A stretch of 64,000 nucleotides of DNA, taken from positions 1 to 64,000 of the forward strand of contig NZ_BOPH01000146.1 in NCBI RefSeq assembly GCF_016863655.1, read 5' to 3'. The translations under genes and the position numbers were made by a program. This DNA comes from Virgisporangium ochraceum. Its GTDB lineage: Bacteria > Actinomycetota > Actinomycetes > Mycobacteriales > Micromonosporaceae. Below, piece after piece: positions 9,799-19,856 of the stretch. The stretch's first letter is position 1, and each line of letters starts with the position of its first letter. The notes under the pieces were generated by a model. It saw nothing but the letters and a program-made list of their open reading frames with translations. It had not been told where the DNA came from and did no database searches.

Positions 9799-11730
9799 GT
9801 GCCCGACCCGTCCACCTACCGTCCGCCGACAGGCTCGATTCCCGAAGAGCCCGGCGTCTACCGGTTCCGCGATCCGTCCGGGCGGGTCATCTACGTCGGT
9901 AAGGCGCGCAGCCTCCGCCAGCGGCTGAACTCCTACTTCGCCGACACCTGGTCGATGCATCCGCGTACCCAGCAGATGGTCACCACGGCGGCCGCGGTCG
10001 ACTGGGTCACGGTCAACACCGAGGTCGAGGCGCTGCAGCTCGAGTACGCCTGGATCAAGGAGTACGACCCGCGGTTCAACGTCCGGTACCGCGACGACAA
10101 GAGCTACCCCTACCTCGCCGTCACGCTCGACGAGGAGTACCCGCGGCTGCAGGTGATGCGCGGCGAGAAGCGCAAGGGCGTCCGGTACTTCGGTCCCTAC
10201 TCCCACGCCTGGGCGATCCGCGAGACGCTCGACCTGCTGCTGCGCATCTTCCCGGCCCGCACGTGCTCGAAGGGCGTGTTCAAGAGCGCCCGCATCTCCG
10301 GGCGGCCGTGCCTGCTCGGGTACATCGGCAAGTGCTCGGCGCCGTGCGTCGGCCGGGTCACGCAGGACGAGCACCGTCAGATCGCCCTCGACTTCTGCGA
10401 CTTCATGGCCGGCCGCACCGACACCATGGTCAAGCGGCTGACCAAGGAGATGAACGAGGCCTCCGAGGAGCTGGAGTTCGAGAAGGCCGCCCGCCTCCGC
10501 GACGACCTCGCGGCGATCCGGCGGGCGATGGAGAAGCAGGCGATCGTCTTCAGCGACGGCACCGACGCCGACGTGGTGGCGTTCGCCGACGATCCGCTCG
10601 AGGCGGCCGTGCAGGTGTTCACCGTGCGCGACGGTCGGGTGCGCGGCCAGCGCGGCTGGGTGGTCGAGAAGACCGAGGACCTCACGCCCGGCGACCTGGT
10701 GCACCACTTCGCGAGCCAGGTCTACGGCGGCGAGAACGGGGAGACCGACATCCCGCGTGAGCTGCTGGTACCCGAGCTGCCCACCGACGTCGACGCGCTG
10801 GCCGACTGGCTGTCCCAGCGGCGGGGCAGCCGGGTCACGATCCGGGTGCCGCAGCGCGGCGACAAGAAGGCGCTCGCCGAAACGGTGAAGCGCAACGCGG
10901 AGCAGGCGCTCGTGCAGCACAAGCTGCGCCGGTCCGGTGATCTCTCCGCCCGGAGCAAGGCGCTCGACGAGATCGCCGACGCGCTGGCGCTGGAGACGGC
11001 GCCGCTGCGGGTCGAGTGCTACGACGTGAGCCAGATCCAGGGCACCGACGTGGTGGCGAGCATGGTCGTCTTCGAAGACGGCCTGCCCCGCAAGAGCGAG
11101 TACCGCCGGTTCGCGATCACCGGCGCCACCGACGACGTGTCGGCGATCTCCGAGGTCCTCAGGCGGCGGTTCGCGCGGTTCAAGACCGAGACCGCCGACG
11201 CCACCGCCCAGCCGCTCGACCCGGAGACCGGCCGGCCCCGCAAGTTCGTCTACCCGCCCCAGCTGGTGGTGGTCGACGGCGGTGCGCCGCAGGTCAACGC
11301 CGCCGGGCAGGTGCTCTCCGGGATGGGCATCACCGATGTCGCGGTGTGCGGCCTCGCCAAGCGGCTCGAGGAGGTGTGGCTCCCGGCCGAGGAGTTCCCG
11401 GTGATCCTGCCGCGCCAGTCGGAGGGGCTGTACCTGCTGCAACGGGTCCGCGACGAGGCGCACCGGTTCGCGATCACCTACCACCGGCAGAAGCGCTCCA
11501 AGCGGATGATCACGTCGTCGCTCGACGAGGTGCCCGGGCTGGGCGAGGTGCGGCGCAAGGCGCTGCTCAAGAAGTTCGGTTCGCTGAAAAGACTCAAAGC
11601 GGCCACCGTCGAGGAGATCGTGGAAGTGCCGGGTATCGGCCGTCGGACGGCGGAGGCGATCCTCGGTGCTCTCAACGCCGAAGGTGGGAGTACTCCCAAC
11701 GGCAACGGATCTGTCAAACAAGGCGCCTAG
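9799..11730 (+). CDS. uvrC: Excinuclease ABC subunit C
   Basis: UvrC makes the two incisions around damage located by UvrA/UvrB. The 643-residue protein has an N-terminal GIY-YIG nuclease (PGVYRFRDPSGRVIYVGKAR, near residue 20). A UvrB-binding UVR motif (ELEFEKAARLRDDLAAIR) follows near 225. The RNase H-like second nuclease has YDVSQIQGTDVVASMVVF and VVDGGAPQVNAA, and there is a C-terminal double helix-hairpin-helix (VPGLGEVRRKALLKKFGS and VPGIGRRTAEAIL). It has the usual length. It heads the conserved uvrC-rapZ-yvcK-whiA cluster, with only 9 bp before rapZ. Confidence 0.95.
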   Translation: MPDPSTYRPPTGSIPEEPGVYRFRDPSGRVIYVGKARSLRQRLNSYFADTWSMHPRTQQMVTTAAAVDWVTVNTEVEALQLEYAWIKEYDPRFNVRYRDDKSYPYLAVTLDEEYPRLQVMRGEKRKGVRYFGPYSHAWAIRETLDLLLRIFPARTCSKGVFKSARISGRPCLLGYIGKCSAPCVGRVTQDEHRQIALDFCDFMAGRTDTMVKRLTKEMNEASEELEFEKAARLRDDLAAIRRAMEKQAIVFSDGTDADVVAFADDPLEAAVQVFTVRDGRVRGQRGWVVEKTEDLTPGDLVHHFASQVYGGENGETDIPRELLVPELPTDVDALADWLSQRRGSRVTIRVPQRGDKKALAETVKRNAEQALVQHKLRRSGDLSARSKALDEIADALALETAPLRVECYDVSQIQGTDVVASMVVFEDGLPRKSEYRRFAITGATDDVSAISEVLRRRFARFKTETADATAQPLDPETGRPRKFVYPPQLVVVDGGAPQVNAAGQVLSGMGITDVAVCGLAKRLEEVWLPAEEFPVILPRQSEGLYLLQRVRDEAHRFAITYHRQKRSKRMITSSLDEVPGLGEVRRKALLKKFGSLKRLKAATVEEIVEVPGIGRRTAEAILGALNAEGGSTPNGNGSVKQGA

Positions 11731-11739
11731 GATCGTCGC

Positions 11740-12687
11740 GTGGTGAGTGATACCAGCGAGGCGTTGGTAAGCGAGCAGGAACAGCCAGTCGACCAGCCGG
11801 CCGGGCCGACGGCGGAACCCGACCGGGCCGACACCGATCTCGTGATCGTCACCGGCCTGTCCGGTGGCGGCCGCAGCACGGTGGCCCGTGCGTTGGAGAA
11901 CGTCGGCTACTACGTGGTCGACAACCTGCCGCAGACGTTGCTGATCGAGATGGCCGAGCTCGCCTACGCGGCCGGTGGCACGGCGCGCAAGACCGCCATG
12001 GTCCTCGACGTGCGCAGCCGGGCCTTCTCCACCGACCTCACCGGTGCGGTGAAGGCGTTGCGCGACCGGGGCTTCCACCCGCGGATCGTGTTCGTCGACG
12101 CCGAGGACAAGGCGCTGATCCGCCGGTTCGAGAGCGTGCGGCGGGCTCACCCGCTGCAGGGCGACGGACGGCTCTCCGACGGCATCGCCGCCGAGCGCGA
12201 CCTGCTGCTCGACGCGCGTGAGCAGGCCGACGTGCTGATCGACACCACCCACCTGAACGTGAATCAGCTTCGCTCCCGGGTCGAGGAGATGTTCGCGGGC
12301 GAGGACGCGCGGCGGTTGAAGGTCACCGCGCTGTCCTTCGGTTTCAAGTACGGCCTGCCGCCCGACGCCGACTTCGTGCTCGACGCGCGCTTCCTCCCCA
12401 ACCCGTACTGGGTCCCGGAGCTCAAGGAGCTGACCGGGCGCGACGAGGACGTCAGCAAGTACGTGCTGGGTCAGCACGGTGCGCGCAGCTTCGTCGAGAC
12501 CTACGCCCGGCTCATCAACGCCACCGCGCCCGGCTTCGAACGCGAGGGCAAGCGGTACCTCACCGTCGCCGTTGGGTGTACGGGCGGCAAACACCGTAGT
12601 GTCGCCATCGTGGAGGAACTGGCGCGCCGCCTGCGCGAGGTCCGGCTGAGCGCCACGGCGCAGCACCGCGATCTGGGGCGTGAATGA
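11740..12687 (+). CDS. rapZ: RapZ/YvcJ-family nucleotide-binding protein
   Basis: This 315-residue P-loop protein begins with a disordered acidic stretch. A Walker A GLSGGGRST follows at about 40-48, with Arg in place of the usual Lys. Later motifs include VDNLPQTLL and the C-terminal HGARSFVETYARL and VGCTGGKHRSV. In enterobacteria RapZ binds GlcN6P and directs RNase E to GlmZ; in actinobacteria that RNA system is absent and the role is unclear, although family members bind nucleotides. TAGGAT at 11728-11733 lies 6 nt before the GTG, suggesting a second leaderless promoter inside the cluster. The stop overlaps yvcK by 4 nt. Confidence 0.9.
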   Translation: MVSDTSEALVSEQEQPVDQPAGPTAEPDRADTDLVIVTGLSGGGRSTVARALENVGYYVVDNLPQTLLIEMAELAYAAGGTARKTAMVLDVRSRAFSTDLTGAVKALRDRGFHPRIVFVDAEDKALIRRFESVRRAHPLQGDGRLSDGIAAERDLLLDAREQADVLIDTTHLNVNQLRSRVEEMFAGEDARRLKVTALSFGFKYGLPPDADFVLDARFLPNPYWVPELKELTGRDEDVSKYVLGQHGARSFVETYARLINATAPGFEREGKRYLTVAVGCTGGKHRSVAIVEELARRLREVRLSATAQHRDLGRE

Positions 12688-13649
12688 CGAAGATCGTCGC
12701 ATTCGGTGGTGGTCACGGGCTCGCAGCGTCGCTGCGGGCCCTCCGCGCGTTGCAGCGGAAAAAGCGAGAAGACCTCGATATCACCGCCGTCGTCACCGTC
12801 GGCGACGACGGCGGTTCGAGTGGACGCCTGCGCGCTGACCGCGGAATCGTGCCGCCCGGCGACATCCGGCAGGCGCTGGCGGCCCTGGCCGACGAGAACG
12901 ACCCGGCCGCCGGACAGACCGTGGCGCTGCTGCAGCACCGGTTCGCCGGGTCCGACCCGCTCACCGGTCATCCGGTCGGGAACCTGATGCTGTGCGGACT
13001 GATGGAGCTGCTCGGCGACCCGGTGCAGGCGATCGACCACGTCGCCGCCATGGTCGGTGCGACCGGCCGGGTGCTGCCGATGTCGTGCGACCCGGTGTGG
13101 ATCGAGGCCGACGTCAGCGGTGCCGACGGGGTGGAGACCACCGTCCGCGGCCAGCACAACGTCGCGGTCGCGAAGGGGGTCGTGCGCACCCTGCGGCTGA
13201 ACCCGTCTAGGCCGGCGCCGTGCGCGGAGGCGGTCGCCGCCACCAAGGCGGCCGACTGGCTGATCTTCGGGCCCGGGTCCTGGTACACCAGCGTGATCCC
13301 GCACCTGCTGGTCCCCGAACTGGCCGACGCGATCGCGCACAGCGCGGCGCGGCGCCTGATCACGTTGAATCTCGCGGTGGAGCAGGAGACGTCGGGGCTG
13401 TCGCTGCCCGATCACCTGGCGGCGCTCACCCGTTACCTACCGGGCCTGCGAGTCGATGTAGTTCTTGCCGACGGGAACGCGATCGGCGCCCCCGAGCCGG
13501 TGCGTCGTGCGGCAGAATCGCTGGGTGCCGAACTGGTGCTCGCGCCGGTCGCCGTTCGCGGCGCCACGACCCGTCACGACCCGGTCGCTCTGGCGGCCGC
13601 ACTGGAGCCCATTCTGAGTGCCGAGCGTTGGAGCCCCCCGAGCGCGTAG
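12684..13649 (+). CDS. yvcK: YvcK/CofD-like UDP-sugar-binding protein
   Basis: The 321-residue protein starts with the family signature KIVAFGGGHGLAASLRAL. Next come a TVGDDGGSSGRLR motif (about 46-58) and GNLMLCGLMELLGDP (about 101-115). YvcK proteins bind UDP-GlcNAc and affect peptidoglycan precursor supply and growth on gluconeogenic carbon. In mycobacteria the homologue CuvA is a PknB substrate. It is coupled to rapZ by an ATGA overlap and followed by whiA, the standard order in this phylum. Confidence 0.92.
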   Translation: MTKIVAFGGGHGLAASLRALRALQRKKREDLDITAVVTVGDDGGSSGRLRADRGIVPPGDIRQALAALADENDPAAGQTVALLQHRFAGSDPLTGHPVGNLMLCGLMELLGDPVQAIDHVAAMVGATGRVLPMSCDPVWIEADVSGADGVETTVRGQHNVAVAKGVVRTLRLNPSRPAPCAEAVAATKAADWLIFGPGSWYTSVIPHLLVPELADAIAHSAARRLITLNLAVEQETSGLSLPDHLAALTRYLPGLRVDVVLADGNAIGAPEPVRRAAESLGAELVLAPVAVRGATTRHDPVALAAALEPILSAERWSPPSA

Positions 13650-13724
13650 TCTTTCCGCGGTCGCCCCACCCGGCGACAGGCCAACGGTTTCAGTCCGTCG
13701 AAGACTTTCCGAGGTGAGATCACG

Positions 13725-14714
13725 ATGGCGATGACCGCCGAGGTCAAGGAAGAGCTAGCTCTGGTCGATGTGGCCAAGCCGTGCTGCCGGCGGGCGGAGA
13801 TGGCCGCGCTGCTGCGGTTCGCCGGTGGCCTGCACATCGTGTCGGGCCGGGTGGTCGTCGAGGCCGAGCTCGACGCGAACAAGACCGCGCGGCGGCTGCT
13901 GCGCGAGATCTCCGACGTCTACGGGTACCAGTGCGAGACGCACGTGCTCGCGTCCGGCGGGCTGCGCAAGGGCAGCCACTTCATCGTCCGCGTGGTGAAG
14001 GACGGCGAGGCGCTGGCGCGGCAGACCGGTCTCCTCGACGTGCGTGGCCGTCCGGTGCGCGGGCTGCCGCCGCACGTGGTCGCCGCGAACGTGTGCTGCG
14101 CGGTGGCCGCGTGGCGTGGCGCGTTCCTCGCGCACGGTTCGCTCACCGAGCCGGGCCGCTCGTGCGCGATGGAGATCACATGCCCGGGGCCGGAGGCCGC
14201 GTTGGCGCTGGTCGGGGCCGCTCGCCGCATCGGGCTCACCGCCAAGGCGCGCGAGGTGCGCGGCGTCGACCGCGTCGTGGTCAAGGACGGCGACGCCATC
14301 GGTGCGCTGCTCACGCGCCTGGGCGCGCACCAGACGGTCCTCAAGTGGGAGGAGCGTCGTGTGCGCCGCGAGGTCCGCGCGACGGCCAACCGGCTCGCGA
14401 ACTTCGACGACGCCAACCTGCGCCGGTCCGCGCGCGCCGCGGTGGCCGCGGCCGCGCGCGTGTCGCGGGCGTTGGAAATTCTGGGGGACGCCGCGCCGCA
14501 GCACCTGATCGGTGCGGGTCGCCTGCGTCTGGAGCATCGGCAGGCGTCACTGGAGGAGCTGGGCGCCCTGGCCGACCCGCCGCTCACCAAGGACGCGATC
14601 GCGGGCCGTATAAGGCGTCTGCTGGCCCTGGCCGACAAGCGCGCCCGTGACCTGGGGATTCCCGACACTGAGTCGGTGGTCACACCCGACATGCTGGTGG
14701 AGGAAGTCGTCTAA
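13725..14714 (+). CDS. whiA: DNA-binding protein WhiA
   Basis: The 329-residue product has the WhiA architecture. The N-terminal LAGLIDADG homing-endonuclease-like domain (MTAEVKEELALVDVAKPCCR, then AEMAALLRFAGGLHI) lacks nuclease activity in known members. The C-terminal HTH domain contains LEELGALADPPLTKDAIAGR near 285. In Streptomyces WhiA and WhiB jointly control sporulation septation genes; the gene also occurs in non-sporulating Gram-positives. GAGGTGAG precedes the ATG at good spacing. It ends the uvrC-rapZ-yvcK-whiA cluster and precedes gap by 116 bp. Confidence 0.94.
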   Translation: MAMTAEVKEELALVDVAKPCCRRAEMAALLRFAGGLHIVSGRVVVEAELDANKTARRLLREISDVYGYQCETHVLASGGLRKGSHFIVRVVKDGEALARQTGLLDVRGRPVRGLPPHVVAANVCCAVAAWRGAFLAHGSLTEPGRSCAMEITCPGPEAALALVGAARRIGLTAKAREVRGVDRVVVKDGDAIGALLTRLGAHQTVLKWEERRVRREVRATANRLANFDDANLRRSARAAVAAAARVSRALEILGDAAPQHLIGAGRLRLEHRQASLEELGALADPPLTKDAIAGRIRRLLALADKRARDLGIPDTESVVTPDMLVEEVV

Positions 14715-14830
14715 CCCCGGGCATCGCGGTGCCTCGCGCGGGCGATAGTGTTCTAACCGTTACGGCGACGAGGCCGGTCCCTGTCCGGCGCCCGGTAGCG
14801 GCGCCAGCGCGACGATGCTAGGAGACGTTC

Positions 14831-15834
<1,004 letters not shown>

Positions 15835-15835
<1 letters not shown>

Positions 15836-17040
15836 TGAAGACTCTCGACGACCTGCTCACCGAGGGGGTCGAAGGTCGGCGCGTCCTCGTGCGCGCCGAC
15901 CTGAACGTCCCCTTCGACAAGGAGAAGCCCGGCGTCATCAGTGACGACGGGCGCATCCGCGCGGTGCTGCCGACGATCCAGGCCCTCGTGCGCTCCGGCG
16001 CGGCGGTCGTCGTGTGCTCGCACCTGGGCCGCCCGAAGGGCGCGCCGGACCCGAAGTTCAGCCTCGCGCCGGTGGCCGAGCGCTTCGGCGAGCTGCTGGG
16101 TTCGCCGGTCGCGTTCGCCGCCGACACCGTCGGGCCGTCGGCACGCTCCACAGTGGACGCGCTGGGCGCCGGCGACGTCGCGCTGCTCGAGAACCTCCGG
16201 TTCAACGCGGGGGAGACGAGCAAGGACGAGGCCGAGCGGGCCGAGTTCGCCAAGCAGCTGGCGGCGTTCGGACAGTCCTATGTAGACGATGCGTTCGGCG
16301 CGGTGCACCGCAAGCACGCCAGCGTGTACGACGTCGCGAAGCTGCTGCCCGCGTACGCGGGTGGGCTGGTGCTGCGCGAGGTCGAGGTGCTGCGCAAGCT
16401 CACCGGCGAGCCGGAGCGCCCGTATGTCGTGGTGCTCGGTGGTTCGAAGGTCTCCGACAAGCTCGCGGTCATCAACGCGCTGCTGCCGAAGGTCGACAAG
16501 CTGCTCGTCGGTGGCGGCATGTGCTTCACGTTCCTCAAGGCCCAGGGTCACGAGGTCGGGAAGTCGCTGCTCGAGGACGACATGGTCGACACGTGTCGGA
16601 AGCTGCTCGACGAGGCCGGCGACAAGCTGGTGCTGCCCGTCGACGTGGTGGCGGCCACCGCCTTCGCGGCCGACGCCGACCACGACGTGGTTGCCGCCGA
16701 CGCGATTCCGGCCGACCGGCTCGGGCTCGACATCGGCCCGGAGTCGACGAAGCAGTTCGCCGAGGCGTTGAACGGCGCGAAGACCGTCTTCTGGAACGGC
16801 CCGATGGGCGTGTTCGAGCTGGCGCCGTTCGCCGCCGGCACGCGCGGCGTGGCCGAGGCGATCACCAGGGTCGACGGGTTCACCGTCGTCGGCGGTGGCG
16901 ACTCGGCGGCCGCGGTGCGCGCGCTCGGCCTCGACGAGGCGGCGTTCGGGCACATCTCCACCGGCGGCGGTGCGTCGCTGGAGTTCCTCGAGGGCAAGGA
17001 CCTACCCGGCGTCTCGGCATTGGAGTCCGCGGATGGCTGA
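15835..17040 (+). CDS. pgk: Phosphoglycerate kinase
   Basis: The 401-residue enzyme transfers phosphate from 1,3-bisphosphoglycerate to ADP. N-domain motifs are RVLVRADLNVPFD (near 18-30) and SHLGRPKG, the substrate-binding basic patch. C-domain nucleotide motifs are VLGGSKVSDKLAV, VGGGMCFTFL and TVVGGGDSAAAV. I chose the ATG at 15835, which overlaps the gap stop, over an upstream frame extension inside gap. The tpiA start overlaps the pgk stop by 8 bp. Confidence 0.97.
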
Positions 17041-17812
17041 CAAGTCGCTGCGCCGCCCGCTCATGGCGGGTAACTGGAAGATGAACGGCAACCACCTGGA
17101 GGCCATCGGGCTCACCCAGAAGCTGGCGTTCTCGCTCACCGAGAAGCAGCTGACCGACGTCGAGGTGGTGGTGCTGCCGCCGTTCACCGCGATCCGGTCG
17201 GTGCAGACGCTGGTCGACGGCGACAAGCTGCTGATCGGCTACGGCGCGCAGGACCTTTCGGTGCACCCGAAGGGCGCCTACACCGGTGAGATTTCCGGCC
17301 CGATGCTGGCGAAGCTGGGCTGCACGTACGTGGTGGTCGGCCACTCCGAGCGCCGCCAGTACCACGACGAGGGCGACGACCTGGTCAACGCCAAGGCCCG
17401 CGCGGCTCTGGCGAACGAGATCACGCCGATCATCTGCGTGGGCGAGGGTCTCGACATCCGTGAGTCGGGCGAGCACGTGGCCTACACGGTGAACCAGCTC
17501 GACGGCGCGTTGGCCAAGTTCAAGGCCGACGACGTCGAGAAGGTCGTCATCGCCTACGAGCCGGTGTGGGCGATCGGCACCGGCAAGACGGCCACGCCGG
17601 AGGATGCGCAGGAGGTCATCGGCGCGCTGCGTAACCGGCTGGCCGACAAGTTCGGCAACACGGCCGACCGCGTGCGTATCCTGTACGGCGGTTCGGTGAA
17701 GGGCAGCAACGTCGCAGCGATCATGGCCCAGCCCGACATCGACGGTGCCCTGGTCGGCGGCGCCAGCCTCGACCCGAAGGACTTCACGCTGATCTGTCGG
17801 TTGGGCGTGTAG
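17033..17812 (+). CDS. tpiA: Triose-phosphate isomerase
   Basis: The 259-residue TIM-barrel enzyme interconverts DHAP and GAP. All catalytic residues are visible: Lys in MAGNWKMNGN, His in VVGHSERR and Glu in AYEPVWAIGTG, with the phosphate loop YGGSVKGSN. The ATG at 17033 lies inside the end of pgk, indicating translational coupling. secG follows after about 115 bp that contain their own TATCCT-type -10. Confidence 0.97.
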   Translation: MADKSLRRPLMAGNWKMNGNHLEAIGLTQKLAFSLTEKQLTDVEVVVLPPFTAIRSVQTLVDGDKLLIGYGAQDLSVHPKGAYTGEISGPMLAKLGCTYVVVGHSERRQYHDEGDDLVNAKARAALANEITPIICVGEGLDIRESGEHVAYTVNQLDGALAKFKADDVEKVVIAYEPVWAIGTGKTATPEDAQEVIGALRNRLADKFGNTADRVRILYGGSVKGSNVAAIMAQPDIDGALVGGASLDPKDFTLICRLGV

Positions 17813-17927
17813 AAGAACTCACCCAGGGTGGCCGGGCGAGCCGAACTATCGTCGTCCGGCTATCCTGTGTACGTCGTCCGGCCGATGCTGCCGGCGACGC
17901 CGCATGCCAGGAAAGGAACTACTCGCG

Positions 17928-18188
17928 ATGATGGCGTTCGCGTACACGCTGATCGTGCTCCTCGTGCTCACGAGCGTTCTGCTGACAGGGCTCGTGCTCC
18001 TGCACCGGGGCAAGGGTGGTGGCCTGTCCAGCATGTTCGGTGGCGGCGTCTCCTCGAGCCTGGCCGGCTCCTCCGTGGCGGAGAAGAACCTCGACCGCTA
18101 CACGGTCCTTGTCGGCATTATCTGGTTCGCGTGCATTGTCGGTTTGGGCTTGTGGCTGAAGGTTGCCATGGCGACGGGTACGTCGTAA
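17928..18188 (+). CDS. secG: Protein translocase subunit SecG
   Basis: The 86-residue protein has two hydrophobic helices (about 5-24 and 60-80) around the conserved cytoplasmic loop HRGKGGGLSSMFGGG. It is the small accessory subunit of SecYEG and aids preprotein translocation. AGGAAAGGA at 17909-17917 fits the ATG at 17928; an upstream ATG at 17904 is less likely. In many actinobacteria secG follows tpiA, as here. The hairpin at 18209-18242 probably ends the operon. Confidence 0.93.
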   Translation: MMAFAYTLIVLLVLTSVLLTGLVLLHRGKGGGLSSMFGGGVSSSLAGSSVAEKNLDRYTVLVGIIWFACIVGLGLWLKVAMATGTS

Positions 18189-18208
18189 GTACCCCATCTG
18201 CGCATAAA

Positions 18209-18242
18209 CTCGTGCGCGGTCCGATGACGGGCCGCGCACGAG
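18209..18242 (+). terminator. Strong hairpin after secG
   Basis: A 14-bp stem (CTCGTGCGCGGTCC with GGGCCGCGCACGAG, one G-U pair) around a 6-nt loop begins 20 nt after the secG stop. No clear U-tract follows. Confidence 0.6.
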
Positions 18243-18288
18243 TCGCATTTCAGGCAGCGGTCTCAGGCGCAGACCCTGGGAGCAGGCA

Positions 18289-18627
18289 ATGGGCGGTGGC
18301 AACGCGATCCGAGGCACCCGGGTGGGTGCCGGCCCGATCCGGTGGACCGAGAGGTCCGAGCAGGTGCCCCGCCGCACGATCCGCTACTTTTGCGCCAACG
18401 GGCACAGCACCGACCCATCCTTCGCGGCCGACATCGAGCCCCCGCTGAACTGGGACTGCCCCCACTGCGGCTGGCCCGCCGGCCAGGACGAGGAGAACCC
18501 GCCCACCCCACGCCGCGCCGAGCCGTACAAGAGCCACCTCGCGTACGTAAAGGAACGCCGCTCCGAGGCCGACGGCCAAGCCATCCTCGACGAGGCCTTG
18601 GCCGCTCTAAGGCAACGCCGCCGCTAA
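18289..18627 (+). CDS. rbpA: RNA polymerase-binding protein RbpA
   Basis: RbpA binds sigma factors of the SigA/HrdB group and stabilises the open promoter complex; it is confined to actinobacteria. The 112-residue protein has the disordered N-terminus with GGNAIRGTRVGAGP, then a zinc-binding core CANGHS...CPHCGW (about 38-67). A basic linker PRRAEPYKSHLAYVKERRS and a C-terminal sigma-interaction helix follow. The ATG at 18289 keeps the full N-terminal tail seen in the family. It probably has its own promoter, since a strong hairpin separates it from secG. Confidence 0.95.
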   Translation: MGGGNAIRGTRVGAGPIRWTERSEQVPRRTIRYFCANGHSTDPSFAADIEPPLNWDCPHCGWPAGQDEENPPTPRRAEPYKSHLAYVKERRSEADGQAILDEALAALRQRRR

Positions 18628-19079
18628 CCCCCAGCCACTGACTCCGGCCGCGGGCTGCCCTTGGCTGCGGCTGGCCCTGGCTGCGGCTGACCCTAGCCAC
18701 CGGCCGCCCGCCGCCTCTGCTCCCTGGCCTGGCCGCGCACCCCTCTTTCCTGCGCCGATCTTGCAGTCATGGCCGCCCCTATCTCGCGCTATGTCCGGGC
18801 TTATCCGGGGCCACAACTGCAAGATCGGCGGGAGAAGGGCGGCGGGCGCGGTGCGGCGGGCGCGGGCGCACCGGGCGGGGGCGGCGAGCGTGCGCCAGCG
18901 GCGCACGGGCCAGCGCCGGGGCACAGGCTAGCCACGGGCGAGCGTCGGGCACGGGCCAGCGGCGCACGGGCCGGCGTCGGGCAAGCGCCGGGCACGGGCC
19001 CAGCCGCGGGCGGCAGGGCGGGGCAGGCCGAGGGCGATGCGGGCGCGGCAGGGCGGCGGAGGGCGAGGCGGGCAGAGGG
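18628..19079. other. 452-bp repeat-rich intergenic region between rbpA and pgl
   Basis: The two flanking genes converge on it. It contains a 16-bp unit (CCCTGGCTGCGGCTGA type) twice at about 18658-18690 and palindromic element copy 2 (18753-18830). A long purine/GC-rich stretch follows with imperfect direct repeats of CAGCGGCGCACGGGCC about 60 bp apart (near 18896 and 18957). I see no gene. Confidence 0.6.
18753..18830. repeat. Dispersed palindromic element, copy 2
   Basis: The left arm GCCGATCTTGCAGTCATGGCC (18754-18774) pairs with 18809-18829 with two mismatches. The right arm shares GGCCACAACTGCAAGATCG exactly with copy 1 at 8953-8971, while the loops differ. As in copy 1, the element lies in repeat-rich intergenic DNA. 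Confidence 0.75.
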
Positions 19080-19856
19080 TCAGCGGCGGAGGCTGCGGAA
19101 CTTGGGGGCCACGTGGGCGGCTGCCGCTCGGTCCAGGAGCCAGAACGTCCGTTCCAGGCCCCGCACCCCCGCCGCCGGGATCTGTACCGGGCCGGCGCCG
19201 CTCAGTGCCAAACCCACCGCGTCGGCCTTGCCGGGGCCGGCCGCTATCAGCCAGACCTCCTCGGCCGTGTTGATGGTGGGGAGGGTCAGGGTGGTGCGGA
19301 CGGGCGGGGGCTTCGGGCTGCCCCGCACCGCCGACACCGGGCGGGTCTCGTACGCCACCGGGTGCTCCGGGAAGACCGAGGCCACATGCCCGTCCTCGCC
19401 GACGCCGAGGAGTACCACGTCGAAATGGGGCAGCCGGGCCGTACCGGGCTTCGCCGCGTCGGCGAGCATCGAGGCGTATCTCTCCGCCGCCGCCTCCGGG
19501 TCGTCGCCGTCGGCGCCGTCGGAGGCGGGCATCGGGTGGACCAGAGCCGGATCGACCGGGATGTGGTCCAACAAGGAGGAGCGGGCCTGCTTCTCGTTGC
19601 GGTCGTCGCTGTCGGCCGGCACGAAGCGCTCGTCGCCCCACCAGAAATGGACATGGGACCAGTCGACCGCGTCGCTCACCGGCGCCTCGGCCAGCGCACG
19701 GTACATCTTCGCGGCGATCGTGCCACCGGTCAGCACCACCGAGGCGGTGCCGCGCACCGTCTGGGCGTCGAGCAGCTTGATCGCCAGGCGGGCGGCGGCA
19801 GCATGGGCGAGGACATCCGGGTCCGAGTGGACCACCACCGAAGATTCAGACGTCAC
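19080..19856 (-). CDS. pgl: 6-phosphogluconolactonase
   Basis: This DevB/SOL-type lactonase of 258 residues hydrolyses 6-phosphogluconolactone, the product of Zwf. Signatures are LTGGTIAAKMYRAL near 43, the catalytic WWGDERFVP near 72-80, HPMPASDG and LLGVGEDGHVASVFPEH near 148-164. It is the last gene of the minus-strand tkt-tal-pgi-zwf-opcA-pgl operon, and its ATG overlaps the opcA stop by 4 nt. The adjoining zwf and opcA support the assignment. Confidence 0.94.
   Translation of the reverse strand: MTSESSVVVHSDPDVLAHAAAARLAIKLLDAQTVRGTASVVLTGGTIAAKMYRALAEAPVSDAVDWSHVHFWWGDERFVPADSDDRNEKQARSSLLDHIPVDPALVHPMPASDGADGDDPEAAAERYASMLADAAKPGTARLPHFDVVLLGVGEDGHVASVFPEHPVAYETRPVSAVRGSPKPPPVRTTLTLPTINTAEEVWLIAAGPGKADAVGLALSGAGPVQIPAAGVRGLERTFWLLDRAAAAHVAPKFRSLRR

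Noticed and set aside
9310..12702. An 1130-codon minus-strand open frame across the Rieske, uvrC and rapZ genes
   Set aside because: It is antisense to three clearly identified genes and has no recognisable domain or start signal.
18840..19079. A coding region in the GC-rich stretch before pgl
   Set aside because: The frames contain only Ala/Gly/Arg/Pro repeats caused by base composition, with no start signal or recognisable domain.
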